From the NCBI GenBank assembly GCA_029976005.1, contig JARKOQ010000005.1, forward strand, positions 1 through 64,000: DNA of 64,000 nt, written 5' to 3'. Numbering within the stretch: position 1 is the stretch's first letter; each line of letters opens with the position of its first letter. This DNA comes from Aggregatilineales bacterium (GTDB lineage: Bacteria > Chloroflexota > Anaerolineae > Aggregatilineales > Ch27). The notes under the pieces are model-generated. The model ran no database searches and was not told where the DNA came from. It saw only the letters and a program-made list of their open reading frames with translations. Shown piece after piece: positions 24,240 to 32,564 of the stretch. The position numbers were made by a program, and so were the translations under genes.

Positions 24240-25051
24240 AGGCGCTGCCCGGCTTTGCGGCCGAGGTAGAGCAGGTGCCCGGCGCAGCCCAGAATCGCCG
24301 GATCGCGGCTCAGGCGATAGTTGACTTCGACCCAGGCTTCCCAGAGATCGCCTTCCAGCGTACCGATCCGATCCTCGATCATGCTGACCACACCCTCGCA
24401 GGACAGCAGGCTGTCCGTCTGGCAGCCACAGGATTCCATGAGGGGGATGACTTCCGACGGGTGGGCGAAAAAGGCCGAAGTGAAACCGCCGTTGGGGCCG
24501 ACTTCATAGATGCCGGAAGAAAGGATGCTTTCGTAATCTGCCCGCTTTCGCACGATCAATTCCGGGTCCTGGAGTGCGGCGTCTCGCAATGGGGCGTAGC
24601 GGGCGATGAAGGAGGCGGCCAGATGCCCACCGGGCTGGAGCACCCGCAACGCCTCGCGCACCGCCTGCTGCCGTTCGGCGGAGTCCAGGAGGTGATAGAG
24701 CGGCCCCATCAGAAGGATTGCGTCGAACCGATCGGCCGGGAAGCGGCTCAGGTCGGTGGCCGTGCCATGCTCGAAGCCAGCCAGGCTGACTCCCGCCAGG
24801 CGGGCCTGTTCGGCGGCGAAGATCAGGTTGTTGGCGGACAGGTCGAACAGGGTGACGCGATAGCCCTGCCGGGTGAGGGCGATGGCATAGCGACCCGGTC
24901 CGCCACCGATATCCAGAATAGCGGCGGGCGGGGGCGGCAGGAAATCCAGGAGCGCCCGCATCGTCACCGCGAATTCCATGCGATGGCGTTCGAGGCGGTT
25001 CCATTCGTAGTCCGGGCTGCGGTCGTAAAACGCTTCTACCTGGCCTGCCAT
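24236..25051 (-). CDS. Class I SAM-dependent methyltransferase
   Basis: The SAM-binding motif I ILDIGGGPGRYAIAL, motif II TLFDLSANNL, an acidic FDAILLMGPLYHL (post-II/motif IV) and a VLQPGGHLAASFI motif are present in this 271-residue protein. The long ORF opens at 25141; AAAGGAA precedes the ATG at 25051 and gives a normal N-terminus, QVEAFYDRSPDYEWNRLERH. The substrate cannot be read. It lies between aspS and a GT39-like gene on the same strand and overlaps the latter by four bases. Confidence 0.87.
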   Translation of the reverse strand: MAGQVEAFYDRSPDYEWNRLERHRMEFAVTMRALLDFLPPPPAAILDIGGGPGRYAIALTRQGYRVTLFDLSANNLIFAAEQARLAGVSLAGFEHGTATDLSRFPADRFDAILLMGPLYHLLDSAERQQAVREALRVLQPGGHLAASFIARYAPLRDAALQDPELIVRKRADYESILSSGIYEVGPNGGFTSAFFAHPSEVIPLMESCGCQTDSLLSCEGVVSMIEDRIGTLEGDLWEAWVEVNYRLSRDPAILGCAGHLLYLGRKAGQRL

Positions 25052-25153
25052 GCGATTTCCTTTCCCACCGGAGAAAAGCGCGCCCGGCAGCGGACAGGAT
25101 ACCCTATCCCCCACCGGGCGGCAATCGGCATTCCAGGACACCGGGCAGCGACG

Positions 25154-26455
25154 TCAGGGCGTCACGCGCATCATGTCCCTGGGGAAGAGTGTGGCGAGGC
25201 GGATATTGTCCAGGCCAAGGAGCTGCATGATGAAGCGCTCCATCCCGATGGCAAAGCCGCCGTGGGGCGGCATGCCATGCTTGAACGCCTCGAAGTACGT
25301 CTCGAACGGCGCGAGGTCGTAGCCGCGCGCCCTGGCGGCGGCCAGATAGTCGTCGTAGCGGTGCAGCCGCTGGCCGCCCGTCACCAGCTCTGTGCCGCGG
25401 AACAGCAGGTCGAAGCTGTTGGAATACTGGGGGCGGGCCGGATCGGGGTGGGTATAGAACGGGCGCTTGGCCATCGGGTAGCCGGTCACGAACAGGTAGT
25501 CGCTGCCGTGCATCTCCAACGCCCACTGGCCGAGCAAGCGCTCGTGCTCCGGCGTCAGGTCAGGCTCGCCCAGGGCATCCGTGACTCCGTAGGAGTCCGT
25601 CAGAAGCTGCTGGGCTTCGGTGATATGGAGGTGCGGGATGGGGTCTGCGAGACGCGGCATTTCGACCGCCAGCAGGGCGAGTTCGGCCTGGAAGTGAGTT
25701 CCCAGGTGGCTCAGGATGCCACGAACGACTTCGCTCAGGAGGGCCATCACGGTGAAGTGATCGTCGATGAAGCCAAACTCGACGTCCAGGCTGACGTATT
25801 CGTTGATGTGGCGGCGCGTGGAGTGCGGCTCGGCGCGGAACACCGGGCCTACTTCGTAGACTCGCTCGAAGACGCCGACCATGATCTGCTTGTAAAACTG
25901 GGGACTCTGGGCCAGGTAGACCGGCTGGCCAAAGTAGTCCACGGCGAAGACGTTGGCCCCGCTCTCGGTGGCCGAGGCAACCAGCTTGGGCGTCTGGATT
26001 TCGGTGAAGTCGCGCGCGTTCAGGGTTGCCCGGAAGCCCTGCATCACACCCGACGCCAGGCGCAGGATGGCCCGCTGCTGGAGATGGCGGTGGCCGATCA
26101 CCGCGTGATCCAGAAAGGCCGGTTGGCTGGCCCGGATGCGATTCTTATTGAGGCTGAAGGGGGGAGGCTCCGTGACCGGGGAGATCACCGTCACGGTATT
26201 GTCGTACAACTCGTAGCCGCCTGGGGCGGCCGGGGCTTCCACGACGCGGCCCTCGACCTGGAGCACCGTCTCGACCTGAAGCCCCTCGATTGGGGCGAGG
26301 TCAGCGAGGCTGGTGACCGCCTGGATCAGGCCGGTGCGATCGCGGACGACGAGGAAGTTCACTTCGCCCATCTTGCGCAGGGCATGCAGCCAGCCCTGCA
26401 CGCGCACCCGCTCGCCGACGTGTGCGCCAATCTGTGCAGCCAAAATACGGTTCAT
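25154..26455 (-). CDS. aspS: Aspartyl-tRNA synthetase, archaeal type, probably non-discriminating
   Basis: This 433-residue class II synthetase lacks the bacterial GAD insertion and resembles archaeal-type AspRS: an N-terminal OB-fold (VQGWLHALRKMGEVNFL), motif 2 in FRAEPHSTRRHINEYVSLDVEFGFI, and motif 3 in GFAIGMERFIMQLLGL. The His in GWLH and the Pro in AAPGGYEL fall where, from memory of published AspRS2 work, non-discriminating enzymes differ from discriminating ones (Trp and Lys). It may therefore charge both tRNA-Asp and tRNA-Asn. AsnRS was considered, but the RHINEYVSLD segment fits AspRS better. ATG 26455 follows AGGAGG. A T-box leader controls it. Confidence 0.88.
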   Translation of the reverse strand: MNRILAAQIGAHVGERVRVQGWLHALRKMGEVNFLVVRDRTGLIQAVTSLADLAPIEGLQVETVLQVEGRVVEAPAAPGGYELYDNTVTVISPVTEPPPFSLNKNRIRASQPAFLDHAVIGHRHLQQRAILRLASGVMQGFRATLNARDFTEIQTPKLVASATESGANVFAVDYFGQPVYLAQSPQFYKQIMVGVFERVYEVGPVFRAEPHSTRRHINEYVSLDVEFGFIDDHFTVMALLSEVVRGILSHLGTHFQAELALLAVEMPRLADPIPHLHITEAQQLLTDSYGVTDALGEPDLTPEHERLLGQWALEMHGSDYLFVTGYPMAKRPFYTHPDPARPQYSNSFDLLFRGTELVTGGQRLHRYDDYLAAARARGYDLAPFETYFEAFKHGMPPHGGFAIGMERFIMQLLGLDNIRLATLFPRDMMRVTP

Positions 26456-26540
26456 CTCAGACCTCCTGTCAGGTTCTGTTGATCGTGCTTCCCGCGGGCC
26501 GTGGGTGGATGGGGACGAGGCCAGCGGCACGCCGGAAGAC

Positions 26541-26577
26541 AAAAAGCGCCCCCCTCGCCAAGGACGAGGGGGGCGCT
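26541..26577 (-). terminator. T-box-controlled terminator of aspS
   Basis: AGCGCCCCCCTCG, a 7-nt loop and CGAGGGGGGCGCT form a 13-bp stem, followed by TTTTT. It shares bases with the T-box antiterminator, the expected mutually exclusive fold. Confidence 0.88.
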
Positions 26578-26784
26578 CGCGGTGCCACCTTGGATTACCA
26601 GCATTCTCACAAACGCTGGCCTCTGGGAGTCGCCTTAACAGGATCGGAGACTCCGGCGGGGTAACGGGCGCAAACCGATCGACGGCTACTGACAGCCAGC
26701 AGCGCTGCTGGGATTCGCCGTGATAGCTCAGCGGGTCATTCGGGGGCTGCCACGGGCGACCTTCTCAGCATCTAGCCGCTCTCT
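26541..26784 (-). ncRNA. T-box riboswitch, Asp specifier, upstream of aspS
   Basis: Read on the minus strand, the leader starts with AGAGAGCGG, whose AGCGG pairs with CCGCT at the foot of a compact stem I. The specifier is GAC in the context GAAT-GAC-CCGCTGAGC (26735-26737), an aspartate codon. Further on is the conserved T-box AAGGTGGCACCGCG (about 26577-26591); its UGGC bulge matches an uncharged tRNA ending GCCA. It overlaps the 5' side of a strong terminator. Uncharged tRNA-Asp would stabilise the antiterminator and switch on aspS. Confidence 0.88.
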
Positions 26785-26894
26785 GTGCCGCGCCTGGCCC
26801 CGTACTTGGCGCTATCATTGCTTCCATATGTGAGCCGGCAATCGGCGTTGTGGGGATAACAAGACGCCAGCCCAGGGAGTGGACCGGCGTACTG

Positions 26895-26965
26895 AGGCGA
26901 CGGTCGGAATCGAACCGACGATAAGGGTTTTGCAGACCCTTGCCTTGCCACTTGGCGACGTCGCC
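26895..26965 (-). tRNA. tRNA-Cys (GCA)
   Basis: On the minus strand the 71-nt gene folds as a cloverleaf: acceptor stem GGCGACG/CGTCGCC, D-stem GCC/GGC, anticodon arm AGGGT-CTGCAAA-ACCCT with anticodon GCA, T-arm GTCGG-TTCGATT-CCGAC and discriminator U73, which is characteristic of tRNA-Cys. CCA is not encoded. It lies upstream of the aspS leader on the same strand. Confidence 0.96.
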
Positions 26966-27019
26966 GTATACACGCTAGTATAGCCGATGGAAAACCTGTT
27001 GACAAGACGGAGCTTAAGC

Positions 27020-27898
27020 ATGTATTCACAACCTGTTCGCAGGCCACGACGTGGTTTCCGGCCGATCTGGCTGGTCGCATTGATCCCGGCTTGCGGGTTA
27101 TGTCTGGTTCTGGGGGTGCTCCTCGTGGCACTGCTGCCTCGCCTGGCGTTGCAGGCGGTCGGCTTCACTCCCAAGGGAGACATGGAAGCGTTCTGGGTCG
27201 AGCAGCTTACCCTCCAGCCCGCCGCGACCGGCTCTCCGGTGCTGCCACTTCCGCCACCGGCCAACCTGAGCGCGGGAGGCGGCAGCGGGGCCGCGAATCC
27301 GACCCCGGTCGTGATCGCCGGGTCGGGCGGATCGGCGGCAAACGCGGCTGCCGCGGGATCGGCCTATCAGGGATGGTTCGCTTCCGCCACGTCGCCCGAC
27401 AGCGTGGTGGTGGCGGTCGAAGGACGTTCCAGCGTGACGCTCGATACCAGCCAGCCCGCGACGGATGACGTCGTGGTCGGACAGGCCACGGACGGCTATG
27501 GCCTGGGAGTCGTAACATTCGAGGAAGGCGATCTGGCGGGGATTTGCGCGTCACTGCTGCGCGGCTGTGCCACGGACCAATTCACCGTCCAGCGGGTCGA
27601 TTTTCGCCCGAAAGGCGCGGTGATTTATGGCCTGGTCAGCGTGGGGGGACTCTCCCAGGAAATCGGCGCGGTGCTGACCCTGACTGCCGATCTGAAAGGA
27701 TTTCAGGCGGCGGGGGTGGTCCTGAACGGGGCGTTGTATGCGATTCCGGCTCAGGGTGAGATCGCGGCCCTCGTCAACCGGTTGGTGAGCGACGGCAACG
27801 CGGCCCTGCGGGATATGACGGTTCAGGCGGCCGGATACGCGCTGACGCTGGTCCGGATCGAGATCACCGATTCGACGCTGACGCTGGTGCTGCGTTAG
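27020..27898 (+). CDS. Membrane-anchored protein of unknown function
   Basis: I do not recognise a family. The 292-residue product has a basic N-terminus (MYSQPVRRPRRGFRP), one transmembrane helix (about residues 18-42), a Gly/Ala/Pro-rich linker, and an extracytoplasmic domain from about residue 110 with alternating beta-like segments (YGLGVVTFEEGDL, VIYGLVSVGGLSQEIGAVLTL). The ATG at 27020 is preferred because GGAG lies nine bases upstream; the ORF is open from 26987. It diverges from tRNA-Cys and its last four bases overlap the end of the convergent LiaF-like gene. Confidence 0.6.
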   Translation: MYSQPVRRPRRGFRPIWLVALIPACGLCLVLGVLLVALLPRLALQAVGFTPKGDMEAFWVEQLTLQPAATGSPVLPLPPPANLSAGGGSGAANPTPVVIAGSGGSAANAAAAGSAYQGWFASATSPDSVVVAVEGRSSVTLDTSQPATDDVVVGQATDGYGLGVVTFEEGDLAGICASLLRGCATDQFTVQRVDFRPKGAVIYGLVSVGGLSQEIGAVLTLTADLKGFQAAGVVLNGALYAIPAQGEIAALVNRLVSDGNAALRDMTVQAAGYALTLVRIEITDSTLTLVLR

Positions 27899-28686
27899 GC
27901 GAGGTAGAGGCCGCCGGTCGCGCCCCGGATGGTGAATTCCAGGGGATCGACCGCGCCGGCGTAGTCCGGCGTGACGTAGCGGCGCTCGCCATCGGGCAGC
28001 CAGCGATCGCTTTCCAGGTGGACATCGAACAGGCTGCCGGCCTGGACGGTCACGGCGGCGGGGAGCCTGTCGGAGAGCGTCAGGTGGATGTGCCCCAGAC
28101 CGGAACGGAGCGTGATCGGCCCGGCGGGTGTGTCCGGGCCAATCACGTGAATGTCGCCGATGCCGGAGCTGATCCGGGCTGAACCGATCACCAGGCCGCG
28201 CATATCCACCTGGATTTCACCCAGATAGGCGCTCAGCTCGAGGTGCCAGGGAAGGTCTTTAGCCAGGCTGAAGTCCCAGTCGGCCAGGGACAGCAGCCAG
28301 GTTTTGCTGCGCTGCATGCTCAGGATGGCATGGCTGCCTTCCGCCTGAAGCTGGGGGCGGGAGCGGGCCGTATACTGGCCGGCGATCAGCCGCCCCTCGC
28401 GCTGCAAGGCCTGGATGCGCAGATCGAGCGCGCCGCTGTTGGCGCGCAGCGTGGCGGATTCGACGCTGCCGCGCGTGATGCCAAAATTCTGACTGGCCTT
28501 GCTGAGGCTCAGATCGCCGCTCAGCGCGATTTGCAGGCCTAACGCCACCAGCAGCACCGGCCAGAACTGGAGCACGTCGAAATCGAGCAGGAGGTAGTTC
28601 TGAAGCAGCAGGAGGACGCCCCCGCCGATCAGCACCAGCGGCCAGATCCAGAGCGCCATGCCGTATTGAGTCCCCTGCCGGTTCAT
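27895..28686 (-). CDS. LiaF-like envelope protein
   Basis: This 263-residue protein has two or three N-terminal helices (WIWPLVLIGGGVLLLLQNY and FWPVLLVALGLQIAL) followed by a beta-helix-like soluble part with repeated short strands (GEIQVDMRGL, IGDIHVIGP, LGHIHLTL), as in LiaF/DUF5668-type proteins linked to cell-envelope stress sensing. It starts four bases after the sigma factor gene on the same strand, using a GGAGGAGT ribosome site inside the sigma gene's last codons, so it is co-expressed with the primary sigma factor. Its role here is unknown. Confidence 0.65.
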   Translation of the reverse strand: MNRQGTQYGMALWIWPLVLIGGGVLLLLQNYLLLDFDVLQFWPVLLVALGLQIALSGDLSLSKASQNFGITRGSVESATLRANSGALDLRIQALQREGRLIAGQYTARSRPQLQAEGSHAILSMQRSKTWLLSLADWDFSLAKDLPWHLELSAYLGEIQVDMRGLVIGSARISSGIGDIHVIGPDTPAGPITLRSGLGHIHLTLSDRLPAAVTVQAGSLFDVHLESDRWLPDGERRYVTPDYAGAVDPLEFTIRGATGGLYLA

Positions 28687-28690
28687 GGGT

Positions 28691-29917
28691 CTACTCCTCC
28701 AGGAAGTCGCGCAGCATCAGAGCCGACGAGTGGCGCAGCCGGTTGAGCGCCTGGGCCTCAAGCTGGCGAACGCGCTCGCGAGTCACGCCGATTTCCTTGC
28801 CCACTTCTTCCAGCGTATGGATGCGGCCATCGTGCAGCCCATACCGCAACCGCAGGATGTAGGCTTCGCGATCCGGCAGCCGGTTGAGCAGCTCGGTCAC
28901 ATGCTCGCGCAGAAGCTGATCGGCGACCATCTGCGGCGGGGAAGGCACGCGATCGTCTTCGATGAAGTCCCCGATCTCGGCATCCTGCTCCTCGTTGGTC
29001 GGCTCGTCCAGACTGACCGGCCGGCGCGAAATCTCAATCAGCTCGGCCACCTTGTCCGGCTCGATCTCCAGCCGTTCGGCCAACTCGTCGAGCGTGGGAT
29101 CGCGCCCCAAATCCTGCGCCATGAGCGACGCGACGCGCATCAGCTTGTTGATCTGGTCGCCCATGTGGACGGGCACCCGAATGGTCCGGCCCTGATCGGC
29201 GACCGCGCGGCTGACCGCCTGGCGAATCCACCAGGTGGCGTAGGTGCTGAACTTGTGGCCGCGCTGGTATTCGAACTTGCGGACGGCCCGGATCAGCCCG
29301 ATGTTGCCTTCCTGGATCAGGTCGAGAAAGGGTACGCCCCGGCCCACGTACTTCTTGGCGATGCTCACCACCAGACGCGCATTGGCCCGGATCAGATGGG
29401 CCTGGGCTTCTTCGCCGTCGATGATGATGATCTGAAGCTCATCCGTGCTTTCGTCGGAAAGCTCATCCCCATACTTCTCAAGCTGCCTGCGAGCCAGCAC
29501 GCTGGCTTCGATCCGTTTGGCGAGGCTGACTTCCTGATCGGCCGTCAGCAGCGGAACTCGGCCGGCTTCCTTCAGGTAGAGGCCGACCACATCGTCGGTC
29601 TCCATTGCCTGCTGGTAGCCCGCGTCCTCGCGCAGATCGATGTCCTCAATGGTAATGAAATCGTCGCCGGACGCAACTTCGTCGCCTGCCTCCATGCGCT
29701 CCATGTCGGGGGCTTCGGCGACGATCGAGATGCCAGCGTCGGAAAGGCGCTCCAGCAGATCGTCCAGTTGGGCGACGTCGTCGCGCTCGGACTCAGGGAG
29801 AGCCTGGAATACATCGTCGAAAGTGAGGAATCCCTGTTCCTCTCCTTTGGCGAGCAGCACACTCAAAGCGGGTTGATACGTGACTTCCTGGACGGTCATG
29901 TCAAGATCGGTGCTCAT
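28691..29917 (-). CDS. rpoD: Primary RNA polymerase sigma factor (sigma-70/SigA)
   Basis: All regions of a group 1 sigma factor are visible: 1.1 (ALSVLLAKGEEQGFLTFDDV), 1.2 (DDVVGLYLKEAGRVPLLTADQE), 2.1-2.4 (LVVSIAKKYVGRGVPFLDLIQEG and FEYQRGHKFSTYATWWIRQA), 3 (IRVPVHMGDQINKL) and 4 (LRLRYGLHDGRIHTLEEVGKEIGVTRERVRQLE). The presence of region 1.1 argues for the housekeeping factor. The ORF is open from a TTG at 29938; the ATG at 29917 (408 residues) is preferred though no strong ribosome site is seen. A terminator-like hairpin precedes the start and a good promoter lies at 30088-30115. Confidence 0.95.
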   Translation of the reverse strand: MSTDLDMTVQEVTYQPALSVLLAKGEEQGFLTFDDVFQALPESERDDVAQLDDLLERLSDAGISIVAEAPDMERMEAGDEVASGDDFITIEDIDLREDAGYQQAMETDDVVGLYLKEAGRVPLLTADQEVSLAKRIEASVLARRQLEKYGDELSDESTDELQIIIIDGEEAQAHLIRANARLVVSIAKKYVGRGVPFLDLIQEGNIGLIRAVRKFEYQRGHKFSTYATWWIRQAVSRAVADQGRTIRVPVHMGDQINKLMRVASLMAQDLGRDPTLDELAERLEIEPDKVAELIEISRRPVSLDEPTNEEQDAEIGDFIEDDRVPSPPQMVADQLLREHVTELLNRLPDREAYILRLRYGLHDGRIHTLEEVGKEIGVTRERVRQLEAQALNRLRHSSALMLRDFLEE

Positions 29918-29936
29918 ACTGAACGATAACGACAGC

Positions 29937-29967
29937 AAAAAGCCTTGCCGTTACACAGGACAAGGCT
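29937..29967 (-). terminator. Terminator-like hairpin (possible attenuator) in the rpoD leader
   Basis: On the coding (minus) strand AGCCTTGTC and GGCAAGGCT form a stem (one G-U pair) with a 9-nt loop, directly followed by TTTTT. It ends about 20 bases before the ATG and about 110 bases after the predicted promoter, so it could stop transcription before the gene. Alternatively it folds the ribosome-binding region. Confidence 0.6.
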
Positions 29968-30087
29968 CAACCCCGTCAACGACGGTATGACCTCAGTGTG
30001 TGAACCAGCGCACAGGTGCTATGGAAACGCGCTCAATTGTATCAAGAACTCACAAGAACCGGGCCATCCCTGGAATAGGGAGTCGTG

Positions 30088-30115
30088 ATTATAACCCGTA
30101 GGACAAATTTCCCAA
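30088..30115 (-). promoter_or_regulatory. Promoter of rpoD
   Basis: On the minus strand TTGGGA and a perfect TATAAT are 16 bases apart; transcription would start near 30081, giving a leader of about 160 bases that includes the hairpin. Confidence 0.65.
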
Positions 30116-30197
30116 ATCTATCTTGGCATTGTGCCGATTCCGGTCAACCGGGGACGGCTCAGTTCGCAAGCATAAGTGTAATTTTGCTCTAACTCAT

Positions 30198-30203
30198 TAT
30201 AAT
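30198..30203 (+). promoter_or_regulatory. -10 element upstream of the kinase gene
   Basis: A consensus TATAAT in an AT-rich stretch, with no clear -35 partner. It would leave an untranslated leader near 190 bases before the kinase ATG at 30399. No convincing ORF or RNA fold is seen in that leader. Confidence 0.4.
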
Positions 30204-30398
30204 GGGGTTTGGGGATGGTCGGGTCCTGGCCCAGGGATCGATCGTGATACCCGGAGTCACGCCGGCGCATAGCCAGTCTCGTCCCTACAAACCAGCGTGC
30301 TATCAGAACGCGTTTTGCCATTGCGCGCAAGCCAAAGGTGATTTCCAGCAGTGCCGGGGTGTGACGGGGCGCCACAGTGGTCCCAAGGATGATCCAGG

Positions 30399-32486
30399 AT
30401 GAACAGGGTGAACTTCACTGGCGAGCAGATTGGACCTTATATTGTCCGGGAGAGAATCGGCCAGGGCGGCATGGCGGACGTCTATCGCGCCTTTCAGCCG
30501 TCGGTCAAGCGTGAAGTCGCACTGAAGGTTATCCCGCTGTTTGCCACGGGCCAGCAACAGGAGGTGCAGCTTCGCTTCAAGCAAGAAGCGGAGATGATCG
30601 CCTCTCTGGAACACCCGCATATCCTGCCCGTATTCGATTATGGGATTACCGATGAAGTTCTGTATCTGGCGATGCGGCTGCTGCGGGGCGGAACCCTGCG
30701 CGAACTGCTGCTGCGGGGCCTGATGCCCATCGATCAGGCGGCCGATTTGTTCGGCCAGGTTGCGCTGGCGCTGGGGCATGCCCACCGCCGCGGCGTGATT
30801 CACCGCGATCTCAAGCCCAGCAATGTCATGATCGATACCGAGCAGAATGCCTATCTGGCCGATTTCGGATTGGCCAAGGTACTCGGCGGATCTTCCCAAC
30901 TCACCACCACGGGGTCGATCATCGGCACGCCGGCCTACATGTCGCCTGAGCAGCTTCGGGGCGATCCGATCAATCACCGTTCGGACATCTACAGCCTGGG
31001 CGTGATCCTGTATCACATGCTGGCGGGGCGTCCGCCTTTCGAGGCGCTGACGACCTTCTCCCTGATCTACCAGCACGTCGAAAAAACACCACCGCCGCCG
31101 CGCGAATTCAACCCGCAGATTCCGCCCGATGTCGAACTGGTCATCCTAAGGGCTTTGCAGAAGAACCCGGACGAACGGTTCGAGAGCAGCGAGCACATGA
31201 CCGAGGCGCTCAATATCGCTCTCGGACGCAAGACCAGGCTGGACCCAAGCCTGCTCCAACCAACGCCGGATACGGTCGTGCTGCAAACATCCTCCCTGCC
31301 ATACCGGGGGGCGATCGATTCTGGCTCCGGCTCGATTCCGCCGTCGTCTTCCGGCATGACTGCGCCGTCGGGTGGATTGAGTGGGGCAACTTCACAGACG
31401 GTGTCTAACGTGGCAGCCCGGTCGAAAGGGCGTTTGCAGGCCAGAGGGCTGCTCGCTGCCCTGGCGCTGGTCGTGTTGGGTGGCCTGGCGGCGCTGATTC
31501 TCATCCTGACACAGAGTAATCCACCGCTCAAGCCGGCCGAGGTCCTGATGGGTGAAACGGGTACCCCTGAGGACGTGATCCCGACGGAACGGGAGATCGG
31601 GCTTGCCCGGCAATACCTGGGCAGCAGCGGTTTTATTGCATTTATTGTGTGCAATGAAGGCAGCGAGTTTTTCGCCGGTCAGGCGCGGCGGATGGCGGAC
31701 ATTGCCGCGCAGTGGAACCTGGATTTTCAGCGGTATGACAGCCGGACGGATGCCAACCAGCAGATCATCCAGATCGAGCGCGCCCGCGCGGATGGCGCCC
31801 GCCTGCTGGTGGTCTGCATCGTCGATGCCGAGATTGTCAGCGATACCCTCAGCGCGGCGGCCAAGGCCGGGATTCCCCTGATCCTTCAGAACATCAGCGA
31901 TCCACCGTCCTACAAAGGCGTCTTGATCACCCATGACAACTATCAACTGGGACAGGCTCCAGGTCGCTACGCGGGCCAGTACGTCGCGGAGCACATGGGT
32001 GGCGAGGCGAACGTCGTCATTCTGGATTATCCGGATTTGCCCGCGATCGTGGCGCGAGCCAACGGCTTGCAGGATGGCTTGCTCGAATTCGCGCCCGACG
32101 CGCACATCGTCGGACGCTATCTCGGCGGAACTTCCGAGTTCGCTGAGGAGTCGATCCGCGCTTTGATCGAGCAGGACATTCATTTTGACGTGATCCTCAG
32201 CATCAACGATGCTGGCGCGTACGGCGCGATCAATGCGCTATCCGCGGCGGGATTCAGCCCCGATTCCGTGGTCATCACTGGCGTGGATGCCGAAGTTCTT
32301 GCCCGGCGATATATTGCTGATGGCTATTTCATGCGGGCATCCGTCGGTGTGGGACAGGACGAGATTCCCCAGGTGGCGCTCAATCTCGCGGTCAAACTGA
32401 TGGCTGGGGCGACCCTGCCGCAGGTTATCTATACCGAGCCGGGCGATCTGATCACCGCGGAAAACGCGAATTCGGCCGGATCGTGA
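30399..32486 (+). CDS. Transmembrane Ser/Thr kinase with RbsB-like extracellular sugar-binding domain
   Basis: Residues 12-275 are a complete PknB-type kinase: glycine loop GQGGMADV (21-28), Lys43 in VALKVI, HRDLKPSN (Asp137), DFGLAK (155-160) and SPEQLRG. After a Ser/Gly-rich juxtamembrane linker there is one helix (about 350-371, LLAALALVVLGGLAALILIL). Residues 410-690 form a periplasmic-binding-protein type I domain (FIAFIVCNEGSEFFAGQARRM, ARLLVVCIVDAEIVSDTLSAA, DVILSINDAGAYGAINAL, VVITGVDAEVL), as in ribose/galactose-binding proteins. The design suggests a receptor kinase: an extracellular small molecule, probably a sugar, controls cytoplasmic phosphorylation. PknB-like kinases more often carry PASTA or other sensors. 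GNAT and membrane GAF genes follow. Confidence 0.9.
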   Translation: MNRVNFTGEQIGPYIVRERIGQGGMADVYRAFQPSVKREVALKVIPLFATGQQQEVQLRFKQEAEMIASLEHPHILPVFDYGITDEVLYLAMRLLRGGTLRELLLRGLMPIDQAADLFGQVALALGHAHRRGVIHRDLKPSNVMIDTEQNAYLADFGLAKVLGGSSQLTTTGSIIGTPAYMSPEQLRGDPINHRSDIYSLGVILYHMLAGRPPFEALTTFSLIYQHVEKTPPPPREFNPQIPPDVELVILRALQKNPDERFESSEHMTEALNIALGRKTRLDPSLLQPTPDTVVLQTSSLPYRGAIDSGSGSIPPSSSGMTAPSGGLSGATSQTVSNVAARSKGRLQARGLLAALALVVLGGLAALILILTQSNPPLKPAEVLMGETGTPEDVIPTEREIGLARQYLGSSGFIAFIVCNEGSEFFAGQARRMADIAAQWNLDFQRYDSRTDANQQIIQIERARADGARLLVVCIVDAEIVSDTLSAAAKAGIPLILQNISDPPSYKGVLITHDNYQLGQAPGRYAGQYVAEHMGGEANVVILDYPDLPAIVARANGLQDGLLEFAPDAHIVGRYLGGTSEFAEESIRALIEQDIHFDVILSINDAGAYGAINALSAAGFSPDSVVITGVDAEVLARRYIADGYFMRASVGVGQDEIPQVALNLAVKLMAGATLPQVIYTEPGDLITAENANSAGS

Positions 32487-32564
32487 TCGCCTGGCATTGC
32501 CTGGGGTTGACGGGAAACCCGCCACCTGGGAACAGGTTTTTTACCGGTTTGTTCTGCTGGTAGG

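Noticed and set aside
25154-26455. Asparaginyl-tRNA synthetase
   Set aside because: The motif 2 region RRHINEYVSLD and the GAC specifier of the T-box fit AspRS.
24275-26482. 735-residue plus-strand ORF
   Set aside because: Antisense shadow of the methyltransferase and aspS genes.
26999-27028. TTGACA followed 18 bases later by TATTCA
   Set aside because: The -10 would lie inside the first codons of the chosen start of the unknown membrane protein, so it is probably chance.
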